The notes: generated by a model not told the origin, from the letters alone. A DNA stretch of 64,000 nt from Epichloe hybrida (GCA_019022495.1 JAFEKR010000034.1:557763-621762); one strand, 5' to 3'; counted from the first letter of the stretch, positions 51,001-61,090 are shown. Numbers and translations are program-made.

Positions 51001-52299
51001 GAAATGCTTAATGCCTTGCTTTATGACCTAGATAGTTAGTGGAGGACTCCCTATTAGCGCTATACTTATGCCTTAGAAGCTTTAAGTTACTAATAAGAGT
51101 TATCTAATTAAATGGTATACTAATATAGCAAAGTATAATAAGCTTCGTGTTTAGGATTTCTAGTAACCTATGGCTTGTGTCTTTACTAGCGACCCCGAAG
51201 TCTTTGATATTAGTATATGAGAAATATTATATAATTAGGAAAGATAAATATAGTAAGATACTAGAGGAGTTTTACCCCTAGTTAAACTAGAGGAGCTAAG
51301 ATTAAGTGAAAGGGGAAGTTGTTATTTATTATAAGTATCTTTATTAGTGTTATTATTTGTTATTAGATAAGAAGTAATACTAGCGTCCTTAGCTTTAAAG
51401 CTTAAAGCACTCTAATAAGGAAGATAAGATTAAATATCTAACACTACTAAACAAGCTCTCTGAAAATAGTAAGTAATGATAAGTAAGCTGCTGTAATTAG
51501 ATATAGAAGACTAGCTAAGGTTACTGTGAATCTATAGAGTTATTAGATAAGAGTAAGTGTATAGCTATAGAACCTTAGCTAAGTAAGCGGAAGAAAAGAT
51601 AATTTAATAACCGCTTAGAGATATAGGATAAGCTATAATAATTAATCTCCTTCCTTTCCTTAGGGCATAGAGAGTGGTATAAAGAAAAATCATTGTGTAT
51701 CTGCTAACATTATCTATATACACGTCTGTAGTACCACCTAGCCTAGTCCCTTGTGGAATATAGGCTAAGATTATTAAAGCCTGCTAATAGGAGAAGAAGC
51801 GCGCCTAAGGATTATTTAATTAACATAAAACCTAAGAAAAGAGAGCAGTATAGTAGGATATAAAGCGCTCTGCTATCCGTACCCTATTACTAATATTACC
51901 TATTACACGCCCGCGAATACTAAAGATGCTAAAGCTCTCTTAAGAAATAAGGAATTTTGGTCTCTAGTTAGGGAGGTCTTATTTACCTTCTCTTTTTCCC
52001 TTTTTACTTTATATAATTTTCTCTTTTTTTTTCCTTTCCTTTCTTCCTTATATCTTTACCTTTTCTTTTACCTTTCTATCCTTTTTATTATCTCTTTTAC
52101 CTACCTTAATAATCCTTTTTCCTACTATATAGGATTTAGCTATATAAGATTAATCAGCCTAGGCATATGTGTAATAGATTAAATAGTTCCTCCACCCTTT
52201 TTACATAAGATTAGTCACTAGCTACACTTATAAGGCGCTTTTAGGTTTTAGTGTGTATAACTAGTTAGGGGTAACTAGTGCATACCTAGGGAGGTGTTA
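48051..52299 (+). other. Long 3' region of the gypsy element, content unrecognised
   Basis: Between the integrase end and the 3' LTR lie 4.2 kb, far more than gypsy elements usually carry. One plus-strand frame at about 48,570-49,060 stays readable apart from RIP-type TAA/TAG codons (for example RLSRRVFATLVDHSFPKKG and later FDLLNIDTSKA), suggesting an extra open frame. I do not recognise a family. It may be an added element gene or another decayed insertion; I found no flanking duplications. A pyrimidine-rich tract lies at 51,985-52,110. Confidence 0.45.
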
Positions 52300-52796
52300 T
52301 GTGCCTTAAGATGCGCGCCTAAAAACGCGATCATGATAATAAGTGCTAGGGCTTAAGGATAGGGATATTATAACAAGGGGATAATAATATTAGTTATCTT
52401 AGTAAGAGGATTAATTAATCTATAAAGGGACCACATATAGCTAGATTCTACAAGAGCTACTACGCACTACTAAATTCTTACTTTTGCCTTACCCTTTTAC
52501 TTCGGCTAATATTAATAGCTTTGGCTAATATTAACTCTTGCTTCAGCTAATATTAGATCTAATATTGTGAAATATGTATTAAGAAGAACCCCCCCCCCTT
52601 CTCTAATTAAAGCGCCGCTTCTAATCTAACAGACTATTTAATCTAGGATATCTTTGCACAATAAGATAGTCCTAGCCGTTATTGTAATCAATATCGTTAA
52701 GTTAATCGACCCCTCTGTTATGTGTAGGCTCCAGAGCTACTCGCGATCATGGGCTAGCATCGTGTCTTTTAGGGTGTTGTTTTCCGCTTGACAAAA
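52300..52796 (+). repeat. Gypsy 3' LTR
   Basis: About 497 bp, preceded by the purine stretch AGGGAGG that may be the polypurine tract. It is more mutated than the 5' LTR, by C/T and G/A changes. Confidence 0.88.
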
Positions 52797-53023
52797 TAGT
52801 AAGGAAGGATACTAGTTATCTAAGCACCCTGAAGAGGACTATAAGAAGGCGTTTTAACGCTTTAAGAATCACTACCTTATGGATTTAACTAATAACTTAT
52901 ATTATTCATTTCTTACTTGGTATAAGGGAGAACACAAGTCCTAACCCCCTGTTAATAACAAAATCGCTTAGTATATGAAGAGCATTGGATTTGATAATAG
53001 CCCTAACGATATAGATAGGCTAG

Positions 53024-53345
53024 TGTTAAAATATATAAGGCTTTGTAATCCTAGGTTCAGTCGGATCGGTCCACTCTTTTGATTTCAACAGGTTATGAGC
53101 CCGGTGGCGCAGTGGTTGTGGCTTACTGTAGCGTATTAGCCCGCCCACCACAGTGGAGCACTGCTCTGCGAGGCAAGGTTATGGGTTCGAACCCTGCCGA
53201 AAAACAACTAAAGAGATTCAATTGCTAGTATAAGCCTAACCTCCAATAGGGCACCTAGATATACAATTCCAGGGGGAGTGTTAAAATATATAAGGCTTTG
53301 TAATCCTAGGTTCAGTCGGATCGGTCCACTCTTTTGATTTCAACA
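53024..53345 (+). mobile_element. TRIM-like miniature LTR retrotransposon with internal Pol III promoter boxes, 322 bp
   Basis: Two identical 67-bp LTRs (53024-53090, 53279-53345) run from TG to CA and are flanked by GCTAG (53019-53023 and 53346-53350). Directly after the left LTR is GGTTATGAGCCC (53091-53102), complementary to the anticodon arm of initiator tRNA-Met, as in copia/Ty5-type half-tRNA priming. AGGGGGAG (53271-53278) abuts the right LTR as polypurine tract. The 188-bp interior has a tRNA-type A box TGGCGCAGTGG (53105-53115) and B box GGTTCGAACCC (53184-53194) and no coding capacity. It is GC-rich with no RIP signs, unlike all surrounding DNA, so it arrived late. It must rely on another element's proteins. 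Confidence 0.88.
53098..53204 (+). other. tRNA-like segment with A and B boxes (not a functional tRNA)
   Basis: The A and B boxes have the tRNA spacing order but are 68 nt apart, wider than in an intronless tRNA. The seven bases before the A box and those after the T arm do not pair into an acceptor stem, so no tRNA can fold. It is best read as a tRNA-derived Pol III promoter. The first TTTT downstream lies in the right LTR (about 53,331-53,334) and could end a Pol III transcript there. Confidence 0.7.
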
Positions 53346-53707
53346 GCTAGTACCTACGAGCTTCTTCACTTACAGAACCTAGATTAATAGCGAAAGAATA
53401 GTTTAATTCCTAATAAGGTAAGTAGCTTATTATAGTCTAAGCAAAGAAAACCCCTTTTAGTAGGAACTTATAAATAAAGCCCTAGCGATGTTTATATTAG
53501 AAGATTGCTATTCCTATGTAATATTCCAAGGGATTATGCCTAACACAGGAGCTGTAAAGTTCTCTATAGCAGGGCACCCTTAATTTCTTGCTTTATAATA
53601 TTAGATGCCTATATTACAGCTTAATAAATTAACAGAGAAGAAGGCATTAGTTAGATTTAGCGCGGGAGACCTGATTATTACGCTTGGAGCGGCTAATGTG
53701 CCTACTC

Positions 53708-54219
53708 CCTTTAGAAATATTCTCTTTTAGGTTATCCCTATAAACACTCTATTTCTTTTATCCCTTAATAATATAGACTATCTAAAGATTAATTTTAATA
53801 TCTCTGAGAACACGCTATAATAAGGAAATATTAAAGTCCCTATTATATATAAATAGGGCTATGCCTAGATGCTTCTTATATAGAAAGAAGAAGCAGTTGC
53901 TTAGAGCTACCTTATAGAAGGCAAGCTATAGCGATTACATCGCTGCTTTAGATATTTATTAATCCTTTAGAAATATTCTCTTTTAGGTTATCCCTATAAA
54001 CACTCTATTTCTTTTATCCCTTAATAATATAGACTATCTAAAGATTAATTTTAATATCTCTGAGAACACGCTATAATAAGGAAATATTAAAGTCCCTATT
54101 ATATATAAATAGGGCTATGCCTAGATGCTTCTTATATAGAAAGAAGAAGCAGTTGCTTAGAGCTACCTTATAGAAGGCAAGCTATAGCGATTACATCGCT
54201 GCTTTAGATATTTATTAAT
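53708..54219 (+). repeat. 256-bp perfect tandem duplication in copia 2
   Basis: Units 53708-53963 and 53964-54219 appear identical. As the copia sequence is mutated in the same way in both, the duplication postdates RIP or the copies were kept alike. 256 is not a multiple of three, so it also shifts the frame. Confidence 0.88.
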
Positions 54220-57200
54220 CTGATGTTTACACGAGGTTCTTTGTAAATTAAGGCATAACGTTAATATTAAAGCTATTAGGGAGCTGATAAGAATTTACTA
54301 CTAATGCTAAATGCATGTAAATAGCCCTAATTACTTTAAGTTTACCCTTAAGAATAAGTGTAGCTTTAATTATAAAGTAATAGTAAATGTCTTCTACCTA
54401 GATAGTAACTACCTTACACTTTATGCTATAGATATAGCTATAGCGTTTAATGTAGTAAAATTCCTTAATAATATCTCTATAAAAATAACCTAGGAAGCCC
54501 TCTGAATATGCTAGATTAATACTTACCTAGGCCCCCTAGACTTTATTATTATAAATACTAGAACGAACTTCTATAGTAATAAATTTAGATAATTCATAGC
54601 TTTAATATTAATTTTAATTAAGGAAGTCCCTATTAAGGCATACTATAGCATAGGGAAGGTTAAAAGGTATTATAGGCTGCTCTAAAGAGCCTATAATATA
54701 ATTAGACGTAAATGCCCTATAACGCTAGAACCTATTGCCCTTTAAATAGTAATTAAGGCCCTAAATAACACCATAAGCCCTAATAGCCTTATCCTAACCC
54801 TCCTTATCTTTAGAGCCTACCTATATATAACAAATAAGTCCCTGCTATTACCTAATATTATATAGCGTGTAATTATAGTATAGAAGGCTACTAAAGAGAT
54901 TAAGAGACTTTATACTATCTAGAAGGTTAATAAAGCCCTTACTAAACATAATAGCCTAGATACCTTAAAGACCCTTAGCCTGCCGCTTAGATTAAAGGTT
55001 AAGGTCTAGTAAGAAAGCAAGGGATAGGTAAGTCTATATAAGCTACTAGTAATTACTAGAGAAAGCTATATACTTAATATACCTAGAGGCCTAAAGACCT
55101 TTAGGTTAATATCTATTAAGCCCTACTATAATAACCCTAGTGCGGAGAAGATAGCAGAGCCTAGTAAAGAGGAAGGAGAAAAAGGGCGAGAGGCCTATAA
55201 TAAGAATATAGTACTACTAATACTACTAAAGCAAGGACGCGGAAGGCCATAGAAGAACCCTCCTATAATGCCTTAAGGTGCTAATACCTTCCTATTAGTA
55301 AAAGAATATAGTAACCTAGCTCTTGTAATTAAGCTACGTAAGGAAGGAATTATTAAGACCCCTAGCAAACCTTTTAAGCTATTAATAAAAGCGGAAATTA
55401 ATACCCTAATTAAGTAAGGTGTATTTAAATTTATTATATTTAATAAGGAAGAATATGGTGGAATTCGAATCTTTAATTCCTAAATTATTAATAAGATTAA
55501 AGGTAAGATAACAAAACCCTACAAAAAGTCACGCCTTGTAATCTAAGGGTGTGAGGATAAAGGGAAACAGGCTATTCTTACATAGGCCCTAATAATTCAA
55601 CGCGCGAGCTAACATCTTATCCTCGCGATAGCCCTATTAGTAAGATTAAGGAAATTCCTTATCTAGCTAAGAGATATCTGTTAGGCTTATGTACAGGCCT
55701 ATATATTACTAGAGTGGCTAATCCTAGCGCGCTTGCTAATTTAGATATAGTATCTTTACCCGCCTAGTATGATCTTAAGGGTTATAAAACCCCTTTATAG
55801 GCTTGTAAAGGTAGGAATATACTAGTAGGTTATATATTATAAGTATTATAGAGAGAACCTCTAGATAGAAACCTTTATATATAATCCCTACCTGCTTATA
55901 ACTATAAAGGAAAGCCCTAACTTTACCTATATTAGAATATAGACTAATAACATAATTAGCCTCTTAGATAAGAAGTTCTCTAAGAAGGAAGAGACCTAGC
56001 TTACTATAGTAGGCTTTAATGTAAAGCTAAAGTAATTCCTAACTTAGGACTGCCCTCTTATATTCAATAGTAGTATTATCTTACTAGAGAATAATACTAT
56101 TAAGATCTAGCAGAAAGGGCAGAGTAATAAGTTAGAGTTAGTTCTAATAACTAACTTAAAGCGTAAATACATTAAGCAGAGAGCCTAAGGCGCTTATATT
56201 ACCTTAATCTACTAACTAGAGGCTTGCTTTAACCTATCTATTACTACATAACACTAGGAGCTAACCCTAGAGGATATGAAAGCCCTTAATTACTGCCTAA
56301 AGTAGTAGATAAATTACCTAGAGAGAGGTCTAACGTTTATCCTAATTAACCTTAAGAAGATAAAGCTCTTTACCTTTATAAATAAATCCTTTACTAATAA
56401 CTAGGACCTATCCTTATAACTAGGATATGTACTTATCCTAGCGAACGAAGACTACACTAATAGTAAGTTTATAATTAAAGGTAATATTATGCACTTTAGC
56501 TTAATAAAGAGCAAAAGAGTTATATAAAGCATGCTTGCCTTAGAAGTCTATAGCATAGTAGCTAGTGTTAATATAGCTTACGTAATTACAACCACCCTGA
56601 ACTTAGTTACTAACTAACTAAAGCTCCTAAAGATCCTAGTTATTATATATATAGATTTATACTCCTTATATAAGTGCCTTATTAAGCTTAGTATAATAAA
56701 GGAGAAACGCCTAATGATTAATATTATAGCCCTTTAATAGTTATATAAACACTAAGAACTTTATAAGATTTAATGGATTAACAGAGAGAATAACCTAGCT
56801 AATGCCTTTATAAAGGTATTACCTAATAAAGCCCTTAAGAGCTTTATCTTAACTAACTAAATAACTATCTAGATAGAGGGATAGGTTACCTACACGTAAC
56901 ACACGCGTAGTAAGAGAAAAAGATAATTCTCTAGGAGAATAGCTATAGGGATAAGATAGTAATACATAAGGGATTTACGCCCCTGTAGTTAATATCCCTA
57001 GCGGCTATAACTACGCTAGCCTACTAGGCCCTCCTAGTAGACTATAGAAATTAATAGTAGTATATAAGAGGATAAAGGTATTACTAAGGAGGAGAAAGAT
57101 ATTATATACACGCTACGGTGTAGTATATATGTTATTTTAAGGAAAAGAAGGGATTTAAAAGGACTTACTTATCCTTATATAAGCTTATAGGCTAAGCGAG

Positions 57201-57359
57201 AGTATTATTTCCCTTTTATTAGTAACTATACACCTAGATAGGCTATAAGTTCTTTTCCTTATATCCCCTATTAATTATATTCTTAATTTATCTTTCCTTT
57301 TTTTATTTCTATAATTAATATTACGCGTTAATAATTATGTTAAAAGAGAGAAGTTCTAG

Positions 57360-57672
57360 TATTAGAACAAAGGTAATATTAATTACGCATCGCAGCTATA
57401 ATTACCTAGCAAAAGCTTAGGCCGCGCGCAGACCCCACACGTAACCTATAACCTAGCACGTTAATTAGCTAGGAAATGTAGGGACACAAACGCGCAACCC
57501 CTTTTCCCTTTATGTATTATAACTTCTAGCTTTTTACCTCTCTTTTCTAAGAACTAAAAAAAAATCAATCATAATAACAGATAACGCAGCCTAGAATAGA
57601 TAATCAATGACAATACTATTCTTCGGGCTCACGACTGTATTACATTGAATTCAATACCCTGTGAATCCAACA
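57360..57672 (+). repeat. Copia 2 3' LTR
   Basis: 313 bp, more heavily mutated than the 5' copy (first bases TATTAG for TGTTGG). Followed by the ATTAG duplication. Confidence 0.92.
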
Positions 57673-58025
57673 ATTAGATAAAGGGAATATTTATAGAGGA
57701 GTTATAGATATGTTAGCTAGCTTAGCTAAGGTTATTTAATATTAGGTTTGAAATAAATACCTCGTGGTAATAGATTCGGTTAGTTAGTTGGTTTTCTTGT
57801 GATGGATAATAAAATTAACAATTAATAATAATATCCTAGATAGATATAATAAAGTTATATCCCTAAGCCTAAGGGTTAATAGATTAATTCCTTAGAAGCT
57901 TAATAAGCCTGTAACTAGGATTCTAGTCTCTTCCTTTAGCACACTTATGTAGTTATACCTCTATAGAAATGTCTTTTCTTATAATACCTAGCTTATCTAT
58001 AGTTATAAAGTTAACTACTAATTAG
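57673..58025 (-). pseudogene. Copia 1, second copy: leader/gag start next to 5' LTR
   Basis: This is the remainder of copia 1 displaced by copia 2; it repeats 29,650-30,051 of the first copy except for an about 50-bp deletion near 57,950. On the minus strand the bases after LTR C read CTAATTAGTAGTTA, almost the same as after the copia 2 5' LTR (CTAATTAGTGGTTA), a likely shared primer-binding region. Confidence 0.78.
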
Positions 58026-58282
58026 TGTTAGATACACTAAGGTCCTGCGTAGGTAATAAATCCTGTATAAATTAAAGTTAATAATAGTTAGATAGATAGC
58101 TAGGAAAGAGGGAGAAGAGAGGGAAAGTCTAGATGCTAGGAAAGTAGGCGAAATCCGTATGTGGGGCACAACAGGGGGTGGCGAATTGATGCAGCCAATC
58201 ATATCGCGTGCATCGCGCCGGACCCACAATTGGTCCGGTCTTTGGCCACGATTGAACCGATGAAGATCCGAAGGAATCAACA
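58026..58282 (-). repeat. Copia 1 outer LTR C (5' LTR of the minus-strand element)
   Basis: 257 bp collinear with LTRs A and B. The inner half is mutated; from about 58,150 to the outer edge it is GC-rich and appears ancestral. Followed by GATCC, the right target duplication. Confidence 0.93.
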
Positions 58283-58344
58283 GATCCGGTATTGAAAAAA
58301 ACCCAACTTCTTGCTCTTGCAAGGCCCTGCCTTTTAGTACGCTC

Positions 58345-59418
58345 TCAACCCTCCAAGAAAGGATCGAATTCGGGGATCTGTAAATCAGGTTAGCATCACG
58401 AACCACCACGGTAAGCAGGACTCACACTCACTCTATGTCTGATAGCCTTCGCCAAGTATGCGCCGAAATAAGCATCAGCAATTTTGGGTTGGATACCAGT
58501 ACCGTTGAATGCCTGGACCATTCGGTCACGAAGCTTGATGGAAGGAAAACCATTCCAATCCACAAGGGCACCTTGCACCCAGATACCTCTATGGTTCTCA
58601 ATATTCTCGTCCCGGGCATTGGCGAACCGCAATGCGTGCGTTCCACTGCCGTGCTTGTGATAGACGATCTTGGCATGGCCATCTGTACGACTCCACCCGT
58701 GTCAGCAATCATGCCCTTCTCCAACTGGTAGTTGATGACTGCAGAGCGCGTCCGAGATGAGCACTAACCTTGGAAGCGAACTCGCAATGGCTCCCGGGTA
58801 TTGTAACCGTCGTGCGCAGACGCAGACACGAGCCTGGGAAGATCCTCGTCTTGCCTGACGACAACGACGGCATTTTCCCACTCATGTCGATGGCCTGATG
58901 CTATGCCGGCGACGTGCTCTATCCCGACATCCTTCTCGAAATAGTGCTCGTACCTATGTGGCAGCTCTACTGTCAGTCTTCTGTTCTTCATTTCTTGAAG
59001 GGACCGGGGAGGCTGTCCGTCTGGATGCCCATGTTGTGGCTTACATGTACGCACACCAGCCATTGTTGCACCTTTCTCGGACGTAGACATTCTGGTTATC
59101 CAGATCCGCTTCGTCTCGGCAATACTTCGTGTTGCTCTGGTAGGTACTCTTGAGGCCTTGCGCTAGGTTTCCTTGGGCATCAATGGCGGGGACATTGTAG
59201 CAACTGTCCGTGTCGTAGTCCAAAACGGGTTGGAACTGCAAGGCCCTTTCGGATGCGTTCTGGGGAAGGGCTCGAGGGGGACTCGGCCTTGAATTGGCAA
59301 GGCCGGTGGCGGCGGCAATGGCAGTCGAGTCGACGTCAACGCTGCTCGTGGTGAAAGGAAGACCGATTGCTGATCCGGCAACGAACAACGTCGCGATAGT
59401 GGCGGGCGGTGTCTTCAT
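58345..59418 (-). CDS. Secreted NPP1 / necrosis-inducing-like protein (NLP family)
   Basis: Four exons on the minus strand: 59418-59045, 58953-58769, 58682-58432, 58377-58345; about 280 residues, all junctions in phase with GT..AG. A signal peptide (core IATLFVAGSAIGLP) leads into the NPP1 domain: CYNVPAID, YQSNTKYC, CNNGWCAYMY, the heptapeptide GHRHEWE at residues 145-151, KIVYHKHG, ENHRGIWVQGALVDWNGFPS. NLPs are secreted proteins, some cytolytic on plant membranes via the GHRHDWE metal site; others are non-cytolytic. Here the fourth-to-fifth position carries Glu in place of the usual Asp, a conservative change whose effect is unknown. The gene looks intact and its stop is 62 bp from the transposon edge. 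Confidence 0.9.
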
Positions 59419-61090
59419 GGTGACGCTGCCCCTCGTTAGTCGTAAGGACAACGTTTTTTCTTCGTGAATAAAAACTGAGTAGCTCAAGGCTGAGATGAGA
59501 ATGAGATGAGATGCCAACGATGCAGAATGCCGGTAGCTTCGCCCCTGGTCTGTGCAAACAACTTATCTCTGGGTAGAATCTTATCGGAGTTTGAACAGCA
59601 ACAACAAAAAAGACTGTCTTGGCACTTCAACAAGAATTTGTGAGTACGAGGGCACAGGAAGTTGGGAAGGGAAGTAGCATAGTCCTGTGAGAGGCAACTC
59701 CTCGCTCAATACTGTGGTCAGTTGGTGTGTACAGTCCAGCTGCAGTCTTTCTAGCCAAACTATAAAATTGCTAGTCTCTTGCTCGCGCAGCGTCGCGGCG
59801 ACCACAAAACTTGTTGCATCTTTGCTCGACGAGACAGCAGTAAACCATGTTTACTCGTCTGAACAAGATGCCCTCTATGTCGCAGGCCGGGAAGCACACA
59901 CATACTTTTAACTTCAGGCGCTGCTGCATTGCCCATCCGCTTGTTTTCACTCACGGGATGGTGCCAACGCGCAAGAAAAAAGTCAAAGCGAGGCAACAAG
60001 GTTGTGGGATAAGGATTGCGGCAGCGTCCGTCGAGGTCTGGTCAGGTAGACGCGCAATGTCAGAAAAAAGTGTGTGAATTTCGGATCCGAACAAGGTTCG
60101 GATAACCCCCATTGTCACAGTGAGGCTTCTCGGAAGGTAACCGCGAGGTCAAACTCAATTTTTCTCATGTTTGCATCATCGCCTGCACGAACTTGGCTCA
60201 ATTAAGTTAGTAATGCTCGTGACTCGTGGGTAGGCGGCTGTTTTTGAGCAGCTCATGACAATTTTGGTTGTGGGTAAAAAAGCAACATTTCGGCTTAGAA
60301 CGCATTCTGACGTGTTGACTTGTCCAAGCGGACGTGGCATTTGGGGTTTATTTTGAAACTCGAGAAGAAGATCAAAATTGAGACCGGTCACGTATTAACC
60401 TCTGCGGTATTTCTTGAATTAGAATTGAAAAATCCTCTTCAAAAAAAAACATACAACACTAGGTATTCGCTGATCGTCACCGACTCAACTACTAATCTAG
60501 CGCTCACCAGATTATCTAGCGGAGATCAGACGGGATCCAGATTTGGCTGGCGGCTATGGTCGTATGTGGCAGTTTCGCAGAATTAATTAGACTATAACCG
60601 CTATTCTCTTTCCTTATTAGCCTAGCTCCAACTTATCATCTTACCGCTACCTAGTCGTGATGTTTAGTAAAACAGCCTTGAATACTACAGAGATAGCAGA
60701 GCGCCTCTGTTCTCAAAACGGGTGTCATTCGCTGCTGGGCTGCCCTTATTGTGGTTGCTGTCTCTTCCTGGCACGTGACAGATACTTTTCTCGTGCAACC
60801 GCAGCCCTTTTCACTCCGTGGTAGTTCCTCTCCGGATGCATCACAACTTCTTGGCTTTGGCCACTAAACGCATTGATTGATAGATCGTTATATCGTCTCG
60901 TTTGTTAGGGAGTTTGTCTCTGTTTCCGATGCGTCCCCTCCTTGTCAGGAACTGCGTGCTAGGCACCAATACTCTGCATGGAAAGTTGCATTACCCTAGG
61001 CTCTTCCATTGGATACACTCATCGACGAAGAGCGAATCCCAAGCTGTAAGCGCCAGAATTTCTTCCATTATATTCCTGGAGACATGATAG
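59419..61090. other. Intergenic region upstream of the NPP1-like gene
   Basis: No gene recognised in 1.7 kb. Composition is normal to slightly AT-rich, without the RIP saturation of the transposon block. It should hold the promoter of the NPP1-like gene. Confidence 0.5.

Larger units (their letters stand above)
40784..52796 (+). mobile_element. Ty3/gypsy element, 12 kb, inserted in the copia 2 gag zinc knuckle
   Basis: LTRs of about 496 bp lie at 40784-41279 and 52300-52796, starting TGTGCCTTAAGATGCG. Flanks are TAGTG (40779-40783) and TAGTA (52797-52801), a duplication differing by one G/A change; removing the element restores the copia gag frame. Plus-strand remnants in order: gag knuckle (about 43,187-43,236), aspartic protease with LINIG for L-[IL]-D-T-G (about 44,350-44,610), RT (about 45,290-46,000) with the FLDD box intact, RNase H (about 46,300-46,700, ending NRIANALSRK) and integrase (about 46,970-48,050, ending LVYNIRRNVNM..QNGPF). 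PR-RT-RH-IN order is diagnostic for gypsy. About 4.2 kb follow before the 3' LTR. All frames are broken. Confidence 0.9.
52797..57359 (+). pseudogene. Copia 2 gag end, protease, integrase, RT and RNase H, RIP-degraded
   Basis: Frames resume the gag zinc knuckle at 52,800. Downstream on the plus strand: a protease-to-integrase linker with NTLFLLSLNNIDYL (about 53,735-53,790), integrase core with VNVFYLDSNYLTLYAID and YLGPLDFII..RTNFYS (about 54,370-54,600) and YYSIGKVKRYYR (about 54,640), a VKPYY-like ISIKPYYNNPS at about 55,115, RT with LRDICQAYVQAY and IKPLYRLV (about 55,660-55,830), and RNase H ending QWINRENNLANAF (about 56,770-56,820). Stops are mostly TAG/TAA in place of Gln or Trp. The region carries the TRIM-like insertion (53024-53345) and a 256-bp tandem duplication (53708-54219). 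Confidence 0.85.
38255..57672 (+). mobile_element. Copia 2: LTR retrotransposon inserted in copia 1 (ATTAG duplication), itself hosting gypsy and TRIM insertions
   Basis: LTRs of 313 bp lie at 38255-38567 and 57360-57672, both starting TGTTGGAACAAAGG (right copy TATTAG by mutation) and ending CCAACA or CTAACA. ATTAG flanks both ends (38250-38254 and 57673-57677), and joining the flanks restores copia 1 exactly as in its first copy (29655 region). Gag-protease-integrase-RT-RNase H order on the plus strand marks a Ty1/copia element. A purine run AAAAGAGAGAAG precedes the 3' LTR. Without its two insertions the element is about 7.1 kb. Confidence 0.92.
18302..58287. mobile_element. 40-kb nested, RIP-degraded retrotransposon block with GATCC target duplication
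   Basis: Both outer edges carry the same 257-bp LTR (18307-18563 and 58026-58282) and both are flanked by GATCC (18302-18306 and 58283-58287), so everything between began as one insertion into a single GATCC site. The interior is extremely AT-rich and full of TAA and TAG codons where conserved domains have Gln or Trp. Layers, outer to inner: copia 1 (minus, tandem); hAT-like elements and a LINE inside copia 1; copia 2 (plus) inside copia 1; a gypsy element and a TRIM-like element inside copia 2. No intact transposon gene remains. Confidence 0.93.

Noticed and set aside
53098..53204. Functional tRNA gene
   Set aside because: A and B boxes are present, but there is no acceptor-stem pairing and the box spacing is too wide; better a promoter remnant in the TRIM-like element.
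18302..58287. Centromere or rDNA/mitochondrial insertion as explanation of AT-richness
   Set aside because: Reading the decayed frames gives copia, gypsy and LINE domains with RIP-type stops, and element ends with target duplications account for almost all of the block.
58345..58443. NPP1-like gene truncated by the transposon
   Set aside because: A fourth exon with a good acceptor restores a normal C-terminus ending at 58345, before the element edge.
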